Origin: an uncultured Alcanivorax sp.
GTDB taxonomy: Bacteria > Pseudomonadota > Gammaproteobacteria > Pseudomonadales > Alcanivoracaceae
Length of the DNA: 64,000 bases
NCBI RefSeq assembly: GCF_947258575.1
Contig: NZ_CAMYIV010000003.1
Coordinates: forward strand, 62,001 to 126,000
Direction of reading: 5' to 3'
Below are positions 1 to 10,182 of the stretch, in pieces. Each line of letters starts with the position of its first letter. Positions within the stretch are counted from its first letter, which is position 1. Both the position numbers and the translations under genes were made by a program. The notes beneath the pieces were generated by a model that was not told where the DNA came from, ran no database searches, and worked only from the letters and a program-made list of their open reading frames with translations.

Positions 1-865
1 GGCAGTAGACCATGCGCTCGGCATTATCCACGTCCACAATTTGCACGGACTTGCCGGCAGTTGCTTCGGCACCATAGATCATCTTCTGCATCTTGCTGCC
101 CAGGTTGCGGCGCAGGATGGCTGGTTTCTTGTTCAGCAGGGTTTTCTTGTGGACGTAGAACTCATCAGGGTTTACCGCGCCCTGAACCACCATTTCACCC
201 AGGCCGTAGGAAGCAGTAATAAAGACCACGTCCTTGAAGCCGGACTCGGTGTCCATGGAAAACATGACGCCAGCGGCGCCGGTCTCGGAGCGGACCATGC
301 GCTGCACGCCAGCGGACAGGGCGACCAGCTTGTGGTCGAAGCCCTGGTGAACGCGGTAGCTGATGGCGCGATCGTTAAACAGGGACGCGAACACTTCCTT
401 GACGGCGATCATCACGCTGTCGATGCCACGAATATTGAGGAAGGTTTCCTGCTGACCGGCAAAGGACGCATCGGGTAGATCTTCCGCAGTCGCAGAAGAA
501 CGTACCGCCACCGGTAAATCAGCATTTCCTTCGCCAATCTCTGCGTAAGCCTCGCGGATAGCGCTGTCCAGCGCTGGCTGGAACGGTGCGTCCACAACCC
601 ACTGGCGAATCTGCTCACCGGTCTTGGCCAGAGCAACCACATCCTCAACATCAAGGGCGCTTAAGGCCTCGTTGATTTTCTGGGTCAGATTGTTGTGCTC
701 AAGGAACTCGCGAAAGGCTTCAGCAGTGGTGGCAAAACCGCCCGGAACGGAGACACCCGCTGCCGACAGATTGCTGATCATCTCACCGAGGGATGCATTT
801 TTGCCGCCTACGCGCTCAACGTCATTTTTCCCCAGGTCCTGAAACCAGACTACATATTCCGCCAA
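1..865 (-). CDS. ppsA: Phosphoenolpyruvate synthase, N-terminal part (cut by window edge)
   Basis: The first 288 codons of PEP synthase, which makes PEP, AMP and phosphate from pyruvate and ATP in gluconeogenesis. The reading frame begins at a TTG at 863-865 with AAAGGAGA just upstream. The product starts [20 protein letters not shown] and continues with [14 protein letters not shown], then [20 protein letters not shown], which are hallmarks of the PEP synthase/PPDK ATP-grasp domain. The phosphohistidine and PEP-binding domains lie outside the window. It is divergent from ppsR, the usual partner. The TTG start is chosen because the frame and the ribosome binding site agree and no nearby ATG fits. 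Confidence 0.95.
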   Translation of the reverse strand, partial: MAEYVVWFQDLGKNDVERVGGKNASLGEMISNLSAAGVSVPGGFATTAEAFREFLEHNNLTQKINEALSALDVEDVVALAKTGEQIRQWVVDAPFQPALDSAIREAYAEIGEGNADLPVAVRSSATAEDLPDASFAGQQETFLNIRGIDSVMIAVKEVFASLFNDRAISYRVHQGFDHKLVALSAGVQRMVRSETGAAGVMFSMDTESGFKDVVFITASYGLGEMVVQGAVNPDEFYVHKKTLLNKKPAILRRNLGSKMQKMIYGAEATAGKSVQIVDVDNAERMVYC

Positions 866-1319
866 GGTCGTCTCCTTTTTACGTATTACCGTTGATTACT
901 GGCCTGAGCCGGCTCTAATCGAGCCGCCATTCTACTCAAAACCCGCACAGTTTGCCCGCCCCTCGTCGTAATTTGGGTACGACTTTGGTCAATCCCTGCA
1001 TCTGCGGCTAGTCCTGCCCCTCTCGGGAGCACTATCCCATTGAAAATGAAAGGGTATTTAACCTGCGGACCAGCCTATGCGGCGCAGTTTAGAAGGATGT
1101 GAAGGCAGGGACAACGCCCAAGGCAGGATTTGCCCGACAACTTGAAAGATAGCACTAGCCCCTGCCTATCGCTCCCTCTAGACTGTCATCATTGAAAACA
1201 ATGACTTACAAACCCCGTAGGAGCGGCGCTTGAGCCGCGAATGGCTTTAGGCGTCTCTTGTCAGCTGCATTTCCCGGCTCAAGCACCGCTCCTACGGGCA
1301 CAGAAAACGGCTGAAACCA
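866..1319. other. Intergenic region between divergent ppsA and ppsR
   Basis: About 450 bases without a convincing gene. It should hold both divergent promoters, but I cannot assign them with confidence. A REP-like inverted repeat occupies 1214-1298, close to the ppsR start. Confidence 0.6.
1214..1298. repeat. REP-like inverted repeat, GTAGGAGC family
   Basis: The 24-base arms at 1214-1237 and 1275-1298 pair with a single mismatch around a 37-base loop. The outer bases CCCGTAGGAGCGG resemble the REP palindromes of Pseudomonas. Related copies lie near 19545, 20546 and 54710. It sits about 20 bases upstream of ppsR, so it is probably in the leader of that mRNA. Confidence 0.8.
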
Positions 1320-2138
1320 ATGAAAAGAACGGCATTCTATCTCTCAGATGGCACCGGCATCACCGCAGAAACCCTCGGTCACAGCATGCTCAGCCAGTTC
1401 GGTGATATTGAGTTTGTGCAGATCACCCTGCCCTTCGTCCAGTCCGATGAACAGACCCGGGAAGCCATTGCTCGCATCAACAGAGCGTCGGTAGAGGATG
1501 GCCAGAAGCCCGTTGTCTTTTCCACCCTAGTCAACAACGACCATCGCACCCTCCTACACGGCTGCGACGGACTGGTACTGGATCTGTTCGGCGCCTTTCT
1601 GAACCCCCTGGAAGACGAACTGGGCGTGCGCTCCAGCCACAAGATCAACCAGAGCCACGCCATCCGCGATGCGGAGTCCTACCGCATTCGTATCAATGCC
1701 GTACATTTTGCGCTGGACAACGACGACGGCGCCCGCACCCGCCACTATGATCAGGCGGATGTGATTCTCATTGGTGTCTCCCGCTCCGGTAAAACCCCAA
1801 CCTGCCTCTACTTGGCACTCCAGTTCGGGCTGTTCACCGCCAATTACCCCCTCACCGAAGACGACTTTGACGACCTGCGCCTGCCCAAGCCCCTGGTCGA
1901 GCACAAACAAAAGCTCTTCGGCCTCACCATCAACGCCGACCGACTCAGCGCTATCCGCAGCGAGCGCAAAGCTGGCAGCAAATACGCGTCCCTGCGGCAG
2001 TGTGATATGGAGTTAAGAGCCCTGGAAGCAATGTACAACAAACACAACATCCCCTACCTGGATGCCACGGAGTTGTCGATCGAGGAGATTAGTACGCGTG
2101 TATTGGCGATGAAGGGGTTGGAGCGGCGATTGCAGTAG
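1320..2138 (+). CDS. ppsR: PEP synthase regulatory protein (bifunctional kinase/pyrophosphorylase)
   Basis: A 272-residue DUF299-family protein of typical length. Family members inactivate PEP synthase by ADP-dependent phosphorylation of a threonine and reactivate it by phosphate-dependent removal. The start MKRTAFYLSDGTGITAETLG is the conserved N-terminus, and a P-loop, GVSRSGKTPTCLYLA, lies near residues 150-165. Its position divergent from ppsA supports the assignment. No strong Shine-Dalgarno sequence precedes the ATG, and a REP palindrome lies immediately upstream. Confidence 0.95.
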   Translation: MKRTAFYLSDGTGITAETLGHSMLSQFGDIEFVQITLPFVQSDEQTREAIARINRASVEDGQKPVVFSTLVNNDHRTLLHGCDGLVLDLFGAFLNPLEDELGVRSSHKINQSHAIRDAESYRIRINAVHFALDNDDGARTRHYDQADVILIGVSRSGKTPTCLYLALQFGLFTANYPLTEDDFDDLRLPKPLVEHKQKLFGLTINADRLSAIRSERKAGSKYASLRQCDMELRALEAMYNKHNIPYLDATELSIEEISTRVLAMKGLERRLQ

Positions 2139-2554
2139 CGGCCCTGCCATAGGAGCTAATCTGAAAGCGATTGACACCCAAAGCATAGTCTTTGCGGTCT
2201 TTCCAAGAAATCTTCATCCGCCGGCAGAGCCATTCGGAAAGGCCGTAGTAGTTTGAATGAGGTACTCGGTATAACGTTCCGTTTGACGGAGCTTATGAGT
2301 ATCCCCGGTTAACGCTGAAACTCCAGAACCTGATTTTGATAGACTGTGCTTGCACTCGAAATAGGTGTGGTGACCAGCCGGTTAAGCTGCAACCAGCCTT
2401 CTACTAAAAGTGGAAATTTCAGATAGAGAACAAACGGTTAACAAGTTGAGACTATGCGAAGCTTTCTGCAAAAAGAAATTAATTACGGAAACCTCTTGCT
2501 AAAGTTCCGCCATGCCAGAAGAAAACTCATCTGATACGCCAGGCCGACACAGTA
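2139..2554. other. Intergenic region, no gene seen
   Basis: About 415 bases between the convergent ends of ppsR and the large cytochrome lipoprotein gene. Base composition becomes visibly more AT-rich along it. It begins with a fragment resembling the REP half-site (ATAGGAGC near 2150). I see no hairpin with a T-tract that would be a clear terminator for either gene. Confidence 0.5.
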
Positions 2555-5500
2555 TTAAGGCTGTATGCTACAGCCGGCATGAAGCGCGCGTTGATCAAAA
2601 ATTATGAAGCGGTTGGTTTCCATACTTTCACACTGCCAACGCACACCATCCGGCCAGGTAAGAGTGATATCTCCCGCCTGAGCTTCGCCCATACCGAAAT
2701 GCAGGTCGGGTGGGTTTTGCCCGTTGAAATTCGTGTTAGCCATGCTGACACGGGTTTGTGTCTGCGTACCGTAATTGCCCCCAACATTAGCTTCTATGGA
2801 AACTTTAGTACCCAAGGCTTCGGTATTAGGCGATTCACCCACCAATCTGATTGACAGGAAGTGGTTACCCGGGCCGTACCCTACTTGGTTGCTAAAAAAC
2901 TGCAGCCCATTGGAGTGATCAAGAAGAGCGACATCCATATCCCCATCACGATCATAATCCAGGCAAGTAACCCCACGTCCATCGCTAGTTAACAATAGCC
3001 CCCAAGAAGCCCCCTGTTCGGAGAAAGTGCCATCCCCTTGGTTCATGAAAAGCCGCGGCAAGGAACCTTGATACTCGCTGGCAATGTCCCGAATTCTATC
3101 TTTCAGCTTCTGGCCTTGTTCATCTATAACGGCACTCTCAGGGATATTCCCAAAACCATTTACATGAAAAATATCGAGAAAACCATCATTGTTGAAATCT
3201 GCGAAACAAGCGCCCCAGCCCCAGTTTCCGTCGGCAACACCCACCTGTTCAGTCACATCTTTCAGCAAGATATCTCCGCCACCACTATCGTTTCGGTAAA
3301 GTCGGTTCCCGGTTACACCCCAGTTGCCCTCTGCCTCTCCATTCGGGTCATAAATCGAAGTAACAAACCAGTCAAGATCACCATCGTTATCATAATCACC
3401 GAGTGCAGAGCCCATGCCATTCTCATCAGTAATAACGGATCTGTCAGTTATATTAACAAAAGTGCCTTTTCCTGCTCCCTGCATTACAACACTGGTGCCA
3501 AAATCCGAAGCCAGCAGTAAATCTAATTCGCCATCGCCATTGAAATCGCCAGGCTGTGGTGAAAAATTCCAATTCTGAGAAAGATTGTTGTCAGAGAGAC
3601 CACCCTCAAAATCATAATGTTCGAGCTCAGTTCCTCTGTTATTTTTCCAAAAAACCGGTGCGGTCAAAATGTTGCCGAGAAACCAGTGGGCCAAAAATAT
3701 CTCTGGATAACCATCGTGATTACTGTCGGCAAACGATATACCGTAGGTATGACGACTGATAGAAAGGTCTGCTACACGATAATAACTGCCCTTATCATTA
3801 CCGGAATAGATCGGCAACATCTTGTCCTTGATATTGCCAAACAATAATTCTCGCCGATAATCACCGTTCAAATCGGCCATGGCAACACCAGTAAAACGAC
3901 CACCAGGATCATCTTCTAGCAATGGCTGGGCATCGAAACCGGCCTGCCCACCACGGTTGATATAAAATACCATTCCAGACCGATCACCACCTGCATAAGC
4001 CAAGTCTAACCAACAGTCGTCATTCAGATAGCTGGCACTGACACCGCCAGCGATCATAGTTGGTTCAGAAGTGAGTCCGCCAGTAAGACCCCAAGTCTCC
4101 GCATTAAAACCATGTGGATGTATCGGGTTGCCGAACAGATCATAAAGCCCGAATAAAATCGAGTTTCGTGGCAAAAAACCATGTCCAACATTAATGGTGC
4201 TCTGGCTTGGATATTCAGAACAATATTCGATTTCAGCAAAGGTACTACGAGCTTGGGCAGTAAAATTTAAATCCACAGTTTTCGGATAATCGCCCGGTTG
4301 TGCAGGCAGCTCATTATCATCAGTGGGTGGATCAAGTGGCGTAATCGGCTCAGCCGTCGGGTTAATACCACTGACGAGTAAATTACCATCAGGGTCATCG
4401 TTGAGACTAGGAACCCACTGGTTTCTGCAGGTATGATTTTTAACACAATCATCGGTAAGCGTGTGCAAAAAAGAAGCCAGGTCAGACACTTCCTGATTAG
4501 TCAAGGCCCTTCCAGGAAGAAGCGCTTCAGCAATAGAAAAGCTACTGGCATTCAGTGCGCTCTGTGAATGCGATAAAGCATAGCCATAAGACTGGGTTCC
4601 TTGAAACTGTGCCAGACTAGCCAGTGTAAAATCATAATCTTGTATACCCTGACGCGGATTGGCATGGTAACGAATAGCATCTTGTAAAAGATCAAAGGTC
4701 CCTGCATGACCATACGGCATGGTAACTTCAACATTCAGCAAGGAGGGCACTCGAAAAGCGTATCGATCTTCTTCCCTTCTTGTGCTAGCCCAACGGCCAA
4801 TGTCATCTTTTTCAGCACGCATAAAACCGCGCCCAATCTGCGGAAAAGCAACATTGTAGAATCCTTCATTGGTAAAAAAATCACCGCTATGACAACTTGC
4901 GCAACCCAGGCCACCCTCATCAATGGGCTCGAAAAACAAGCGAGCGCCACGCTTAGAAGATAATGAAATCGCATGATCATTACCTTCCACATAACGTTTC
5001 CACGGGGATTCAATAAAAATCATAGACTGGATATATTCAGCAAGCGCTCGCTGGATATTAATCAAGGTAATAACCTCTAAAGCGCTAGCCTGTGGTTGGT
5101 CAAATCCCTGCCGGAATCGTTGCAGCCAATTTTCGGGCCTATTCGCTGACAACATACCCTCATCCTGCTCTCCTCGCAGCCGAGCTGCCAGGTACTCCCG
5201 GTACTCCTCCTGAGATTTTGCACTAAAGAGATAGGCCCGCATTTCATTATGGTTGGTGAGGGGGAATTTGACAAAAATTTCCAGTATACCGTCAGCATCT
5301 GATGAATCGGGGAAATTACCGCTTTCAGGAGTGCGGATTGCTTGCCCTTTACCGCCAGCGACAACGTTCTCATCCTCCACAAATACTCGACCATCAAAAC
5401 TCATACTGCGGTCAAACAAGGCAGAGTTAAAAATTGTCTGACTATTCCGGTGCATGTTGGGGCCGCGATCAGCAGCTGGATCCAGATCTTTGGTGCTGTC

Positions 5501-5971
5501 CAGTCGACGCACAGGGCCGACTTTAGCTGCATCTACAGGAGCAACTCCAATTCCAAGTGAAAGCGCGTCGCTTCCACCGAAATCGGGCGTGTGGCAAGTA
5601 GCACACGAGGATGTCAGATCACCTGAAAGGGAATGGGAAAAGAAGAGCAATTGCCCTAATTTAATTTTAGGGTCTTCTGAAGGGGTTCGCTGGCGCTGCT
5701 GTCGTGGAGTTGCCGGATCCCCAGTTAGACCATTCTCCATGATTACGTTACGGAGCCAATCATCCAACGTTGCATTCGGCTCATCAGATCCAATATCTGT
5801 TTCACCAAAATCTGAGCCGTGATCGGGGTTAGGAGGTGTCTTTATGGCTGGATTTGCATCCACAGGAGCTTTACCAGTGCTGCCACCACCCCCGCAGGCA
5901 GACAACACTAATGAAACCACCAAAAGCCACAATAGACGCTGGCATTGGTCAGCTATTTTTCCTGATGTCAT
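2555..5971 (-). CDS. Lipoprotein fusing di-heme cytochrome c peroxidase, FG-GAP/VCBS repeats and an ASPIC/UnbV domain
   Basis: An 1138-residue protein. A lipoprotein signal ends in LSAC (Cys26). Residues about 80-510 match the MauG/cytochrome c peroxidase family, with two haem c sites, CATCH at 123-127 and CASCH at 357-361. From about 650 to 1040 there are repeated Asp-rich calcium-binding-like loops such as DFNGDGELDLLL, DYDNDGDLDWFV and DYDRDGDMDVAL, typical of FG-GAP/VCBS propellers. The last 80 residues (LTWPDGVRWQ and flanks) fit ASPIC/UnbV. It is the last gene of a minus-strand cluster of FilA-like secreted proteins. By inference it is an envelope-anchored oxidoreductase or a cofactor-modifying enzyme; the substrate is unknown. 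Confidence 0.8.
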   Translation of the reverse strand: MTSGKIADQCQRLLWLLVVSLVLSACGGGGSTGKAPVDANPAIKTPPNPDHGSDFGETDIGSDEPNATLDDWLRNVIMENGLTGDPATPRQQRQRTPSEDPKIKLGQLLFFSHSLSGDLTSSCATCHTPDFGGSDALSLGIGVAPVDAAKVGPVRRLDSTKDLDPAADRGPNMHRNSQTIFNSALFDRSMSFDGRVFVEDENVVAGGKGQAIRTPESGNFPDSSDADGILEIFVKFPLTNHNEMRAYLFSAKSQEEYREYLAARLRGEQDEGMLSANRPENWLQRFRQGFDQPQASALEVITLINIQRALAEYIQSMIFIESPWKRYVEGNDHAISLSSKRGARLFFEPIDEGGLGCASCHSGDFFTNEGFYNVAFPQIGRGFMRAEKDDIGRWASTRREEDRYAFRVPSLLNVEVTMPYGHAGTFDLLQDAIRYHANPRQGIQDYDFTLASLAQFQGTQSYGYALSHSQSALNASSFSIAEALLPGRALTNQEVSDLASFLHTLTDDCVKNHTCRNQWVPSLNDDPDGNLLVSGINPTAEPITPLDPPTDDNELPAQPGDYPKTVDLNFTAQARSTFAEIEYCSEYPSQSTINVGHGFLPRNSILFGLYDLFGNPIHPHGFNAETWGLTGGLTSEPTMIAGGVSASYLNDDCWLDLAYAGGDRSGMVFYINRGGQAGFDAQPLLEDDPGGRFTGVAMADLNGDYRRELLFGNIKDKMLPIYSGNDKGSYYRVADLSISRHTYGISFADSNHDGYPEIFLAHWFLGNILTAPVFWKNNRGTELEHYDFEGGLSDNNLSQNWNFSPQPGDFNGDGELDLLLASDFGTSVVMQGAGKGTFVNITDRSVITDENGMGSALGDYDNDGDLDWFVTSIYDPNGEAEGNWGVTGNRLYRNDSGGGDILLKDVTEQVGVADGNWGWGACFADFNNDGFLDIFHVNGFGNIPESAVIDEQGQKLKDRIRDIASEYQGSLPRLFMNQGDGTFSEQGASWGLLLTSDGRGVTCLDYDRDGDMDVALLDHSNGLQFFSNQVGYGPGNHFLSIRLVGESPNTEALGTKVSIEANVGGNYGTQTQTRVSMANTNFNGQNPPDLHFGMGEAQAGDITLTWPDGVRWQCESMETNRFIIFDQRALHAGCSIQP

Positions 5972-6077
5972 TACCGTATCCGGGATTCTTTATTTAATAG
6001 GTTTAAAGCAACACAAAAGCATTTTCTGTATGGAATACATTTTGAATCATCAAAGTAGAGCCGCGTATGGCTTTTAT

Positions 6078-7676
6078 TCAACAAAACCTAGCGCTTCCCC
6101 AGCAGTTCTTAAATGGAGGCTCTAGCCCAACGATATTGCCATCCCTTGCGGCTGAAGAACCGGTAATACCAGAAACAAAAGTTGTAACAGGCTGAGCTAT
6201 ATCTAAAGTAAAAGCGTCAGGAGCATACATAGCCCATCCTCTTTTTACTGACTCAACATAGCCTGGATACTGAACATCTTCTTTTTGAAAAGAAAGCCCA
6301 AAAAGATCAGAGGTCACATCAATTTGATGCACATTTGTCACATTAAATGGAAGATCGTAGTTGTTTAGATCAGTGTTGATAGCTCCATCAGATTTACTAT
6401 TAATTATAGCTTGATTCGTTGCCTCATTAGGATCATAAATTCGCAGGCCTGCAGCAAGCTGTCTTTTAATTTGATCTGAGACCCCACCGCGGAGCAACGG
6501 AAGTAATGTAGGACCAAAAATACCAACTAATGCTCCAGCATCAGTATCAGCCAATTCAAGGGGAGAGGCACCAACATTGGTAGAACCATCGTTGTTGCCG
6601 TAAACAAGGCTATTAACAACTCCTCCAAGCTCAATACCACTTACTGCCGCCTGATTTTGACGGTTGCCACTGAGAAGAACCGAATTACCATTTCGGGTAA
6701 CTGTGCCATAACTAACCAGAGCTTCCTGAAAGCGAATAGACGCAATCCCAATATCAAGAATCATATCGTCACCGAGATTAAGATATCCACCTTCTGGGGC
6801 TGGCAACCCAGCTCTATTACAACCAAAAAAACCACAAGCGGCAGGAGGAGATCCCCAGCTACTGGCGCCACCATTGTTCATTCCGCTCGTATCAGCACCT
6901 GGAGCCACACAAGGGCGATCTGCATATGCACAGGTAATAGCAACATTGTCTGCGCCTTGCATTTCCAGGTTTGCTTGGCCAGACATATACCCGCTGAAAG
7001 TATTTAGTGAACCAAAGCTTAAGGGTCCGGATACATCCTCACCACCTAGCCGAATACCCACCACTTCCCTGAGAGTTTTTGAATTATCATTTTTTATAGC
7101 AAACTGAAAAAAAGGACGCTCAATCAAAAAGTCTTTCAGCTGACTGGCAGTTCCAGCTGGGGCACCCGGAATTTGGCGCCCACGTGGATCCAAAGAAAGG
7201 CATGCTCCTGATGAATCAGCAACACAACCTAGAGAAAAATTGTCGATATCTAAATCACAAGCTCCAGGGCCATTAACTCCGCCACAGCCTAACTGCAGCT
7301 TCTCGAAATTTGTATTTAGTTCAAGTTTTGCATCAAGGCCCGCTTTATAAAACGTAAAGCCATTGGTGAACTCCTTATCCATTTGCAATAGCGCCTGACC
7401 AGACACATTAGACATTTCTTTGTCAGCCATCTCGGTCATTGCAGTGACCGGTGAAGCAATACTCAACAAAATAGCCGTCATACAAAATGCCAACGCTATT
7501 CCTGCTTTATTAGCCTGGATTGGAGAGAATAAAAAACCACGGGTAAATCCAGAGCAGTTCTGACACTCATTGGAAAAGGTCTTTTTCATGAAAAAAAAAG
7601 CTCTCTGAATAAAAATCCCTAGAGAGGCGAGAGCGTCAATGGCGGCCTTTATCATTATTCTCTGGTTGCTCATCAT
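6078..7676 (-). CDS. FilA-like secreted protein (532 residues)
   Basis: Unknown function. A hydrophobic signal segment ends near SIASPVTA, followed at once by the FilA-type motif MADKEMSNVSGQ, the most divergent of the five in this window. The rest is rich in Gly, Asn, Ser and hydrophobic residues with no enzyme motif, as expected of a beta-rich surface protein. It also has several cysteine pairs (CGGVNGPGACDLD, ACGFFGCN). The start is uncertain: ATG at 7676 gives a long N-region, while the ATG at 7589 (MKKTFSNE) gives a more normal signal peptide of 503 total residues; neither has a good ribosome binding site. It lies 59 bases after its upstream neighbour and 106 before the cytochrome fusion. 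Confidence 0.65.
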   Translation of the reverse strand: MMSNQRIMIKAAIDALASLGIFIQRAFFFMKKTFSNECQNCSGFTRGFLFSPIQANKAGIALAFCMTAILLSIASPVTAMTEMADKEMSNVSGQALLQMDKEFTNGFTFYKAGLDAKLELNTNFEKLQLGCGGVNGPGACDLDIDNFSLGCVADSSGACLSLDPRGRQIPGAPAGTASQLKDFLIERPFFQFAIKNDNSKTLREVVGIRLGGEDVSGPLSFGSLNTFSGYMSGQANLEMQGADNVAITCAYADRPCVAPGADTSGMNNGGASSWGSPPAACGFFGCNRAGLPAPEGGYLNLGDDMILDIGIASIRFQEALVSYGTVTRNGNSVLLSGNRQNQAAVSGIELGGVVNSLVYGNNDGSTNVGASPLELADTDAGALVGIFGPTLLPLLRGGVSDQIKRQLAAGLRIYDPNEATNQAIINSKSDGAINTDLNNYDLPFNVTNVHQIDVTSDLFGLSFQKEDVQYPGYVESVKRGWAMYAPDAFTLDIAQPVTTFVSGITGSSAARDGNIVGLEPPFKNCWGSARFC

Positions 7677-7735
7677 TTTGCCTGTTCTGTTGTTTGGTCG
7701 ACCAGATGCATATGCAAGGTAAACATTTCTTACAA

Positions 7736-10180
7736 TTACGGAGAGAATGGTATTGCTGCACTTTGAGGTTCTAGTGTGATACTTGAGTAAATTTGTGCCG
7801 AAGGAATAACCATTCGTCCAAGCTTGGCGTCACCTAGCATAATGCTGTCAATTATTACCGGCTGTCCCGCATTAGCACTTGAAATACCTGGAACAGTATC
7901 AAGAACACTACCCAGATGAGCTGCCGCCGCATAGCCGACTTTTATGTTATTAGCGATTATCATTTTGGGCTCAGGGCTCATTGCTCTTTCATTAGTCCCC
8001 ACGATGTCTACCCTGCCGTCAGTAAAGGCAAGATCGCCAGTTATATTGGCAAGCTTAATTGCTGCTTCAGGCTGACTCGGTTCAGCGATAGAAAGGTAAC
8101 TACCGCAATTTGAATCTCCTAAAGAGCCGCAATTTGACACGTCAGTCGTGCCGCCTAACATACCATCGCTGTGGCTAGTACCGAGGCTCAAAGCGCCGCT
8201 ATACCCCAAATAATTATTGCCAGATGTAGAAGCAGGATCAGATGGTGAAAATCTTAGATTTACCAAACCCTCCAAATTCAAATCCAGATTGGCTCCATTG
8301 ACGGTCTGAGCACGAGTTGTACTCTCAGGGTCGTAGTCAGGATGTCCAGGTAACAAACCTCCACCAAAGGTGGCACGGTAGTTGAACCGTGCTTCAGGGG
8401 AAAAAATATCGAGGCCGCCGGAGTAATAGTCGTTTCCAACCTGTGGTTTTACCCATATCCGGGTATCGTTACCAGCCACCACAAAACTTGAACTCATAAA
8501 ACCAATACCCATGCTGGCTTCAGTATCAGCAATCATCAAATGTGTGCCGTGATCCCAATTCTGAGTCTGTAGTTCATTGCTAGCGTCAAGAGTTTGTGAC
8601 TTGAGCAAGATATCAGCAATAATCCCATCTCCGCCGACATAAGAAGCAGACCCGGAATCATAACGACTGCCGCCGGGATACAAATAAAAGTTGGCATCAA
8701 TATTTGCCAATGAATAGATGAGCCCCCAATCAAATTCTCGGGTATTTACTGTTTCTCCATCTGACTGCCTCTCAAGAAGCCGCACTTTCCGAGAGTACGC
8801 TTGAAGTTGCCCGTCGCGAACAATAATGGCTAGAGCCCCTGAATCACCGCCATGGGTAAAGCCGTAATAATTGCCAATCCGCCCAGGCTGAATATTAATA
8901 AACTGCCCACCTGCACTAGCACAACCAGGAGCCTGGAAATTGGTTCCATGGCCCCAGCAGAGTCCGCCCGGGCCCTGCCCTGCTCCATTAATCACATCTA
9001 TTGCAATCAAAGGAAAATAGTGAGCCGATGGTTTTCGCTCTGTCCGTTCGCCCCACATAGTCCAGTCACCAAGCTCAAAGTTGACTCTGGACCGATCTAC
9101 GCTTGCAACATCTGCAGTTTCACCAAGCTTCCAGCGAAATTCGTTTTCCGCAGAAAGGAAGTTATTTGCAGCAATGTCGTCGAGATTCACATAATCCCAT
9201 TGGGAGCTAAAGCGTAACCCTTCCGAAGTTACAGCATTTACACCATTGGGATCAAAAGCACCGGCAGTCGCTCCTTGCCAAACACCGCCTGACATCCACT
9301 TCAGTTCAGCGTCACGAACACTGCCCAGAAAACCAAAATGCATTAAACCTCTTGCGTTATTGGTAATGCGGAACTCTTCCGCACCAACTTTCTGCCCATA
9401 GATTAAATCGAAGTCCAACGCTAAATTGATCAAATCTGAAGCTTGGATGTTCGAAGACGTTGGTATCTCTGATGAAGGCCCAGAAACTGCGTTTGGGTCA
9501 AACGGGTTACCTGCCCGATGCACGATAGACTGATCCTCAACCCCCAAGGTGCCTTCCTGAATTTCCCAACGAAGAGCGAAATCATGCAGCGCTATCCAGT
9601 GATTAGTATCGCCTCCTTGACGATAGAACAGATCAGCATCACGGATTTCACCCAGAAGATAGGCCTTGTTATAGCCCATGTTCAAAATGCCATTATTAAC
9701 AAGGTCGATACCACCTTCGAAGTCGAAGGCAAATGTTCCCATGGAACGAGAGTTGCTCGCGGAAGGAATAGTCAATGAATCAGTGCGCACACGTATACGA
9801 TTGTCTGTATGAAGACCCAGCGCCATCAGGGGCACCCCATCTCCGGCGGTACCAGCGTCAACCTTTAAAGTAGCTGCAGCCGGATCAGAGCCTGCCAAAG
9901 TGCCATCACTTTCGACCCCTGTGAGATCAATAGTATTGAGACTGAGTTCTGCGGCGTCAGGCTTCCATTTAATACTATCTGCGCTCCAACCTTCTGTTGC
10001 TTCAAGGTTTATGGTCAACCCGTCCTGCCCAGAAACACCTGCTAGGGCACTGTCATCCAAGGCCTGCATGGCTGAGCAAGGAACAGCTGCGATCAGCAGT
10101 GATGCTGACAGACCGCCTGTAAGTAACGGACGGGTCACCAGAATACAAACGCTTTGTGTTGTTATTCTGCGTTTTTTCAT
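7736..10180 (-). CDS. FilA-like secreted protein (814 residues)
   Basis: The largest FilA-like protein here. The signal peptide (to about AVPCSA) is followed by LDDSALAGVSGQDGLTINLE, the conserved motif in its fullest form. The remainder is low in Cys and Lys and rich in Gly, Asn, Asp and Ser with alternating hydrophobic residues, suggesting an extended beta structure. I see no catalytic motif. It starts 2 bases after the stop of the preceding gene, so the two are almost certainly translated from one mRNA. Similarity to FilA/DUF6160 proteins is recalled from the family motif, not from a search. Confidence 0.75.
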   Translation of the reverse strand: MKKRRITTQSVCILVTRPLLTGGLSASLLIAAVPCSAMQALDDSALAGVSGQDGLTINLEATEGWSADSIKWKPDAAELSLNTIDLTGVESDGTLAGSDPAAATLKVDAGTAGDGVPLMALGLHTDNRIRVRTDSLTIPSASNSRSMGTFAFDFEGGIDLVNNGILNMGYNKAYLLGEIRDADLFYRQGGDTNHWIALHDFALRWEIQEGTLGVEDQSIVHRAGNPFDPNAVSGPSSEIPTSSNIQASDLINLALDFDLIYGQKVGAEEFRITNNARGLMHFGFLGSVRDAELKWMSGGVWQGATAGAFDPNGVNAVTSEGLRFSSQWDYVNLDDIAANNFLSAENEFRWKLGETADVASVDRSRVNFELGDWTMWGERTERKPSAHYFPLIAIDVINGAGQGPGGLCWGHGTNFQAPGCASAGGQFINIQPGRIGNYYGFTHGGDSGALAIIVRDGQLQAYSRKVRLLERQSDGETVNTREFDWGLIYSLANIDANFYLYPGGSRYDSGSASYVGGDGIIADILLKSQTLDASNELQTQNWDHGTHLMIADTEASMGIGFMSSSFVVAGNDTRIWVKPQVGNDYYSGGLDIFSPEARFNYRATFGGGLLPGHPDYDPESTTRAQTVNGANLDLNLEGLVNLRFSPSDPASTSGNNYLGYSGALSLGTSHSDGMLGGTTDVSNCGSLGDSNCGSYLSIAEPSQPEAAIKLANITGDLAFTDGRVDIVGTNERAMSPEPKMIIANNIKVGYAAAAHLGSVLDTVPGISSANAGQPVIIDSIMLGDAKLGRMVIPSAQIYSSITLEPQSAAIPFSP

Positions 10181-10182
10181 GC

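Noticed and set aside
1-865. Plus-strand frames at the left edge
   Set aside because: They are complements of ppsA, whose conserved N-terminal motifs are read from the TTG at 865.
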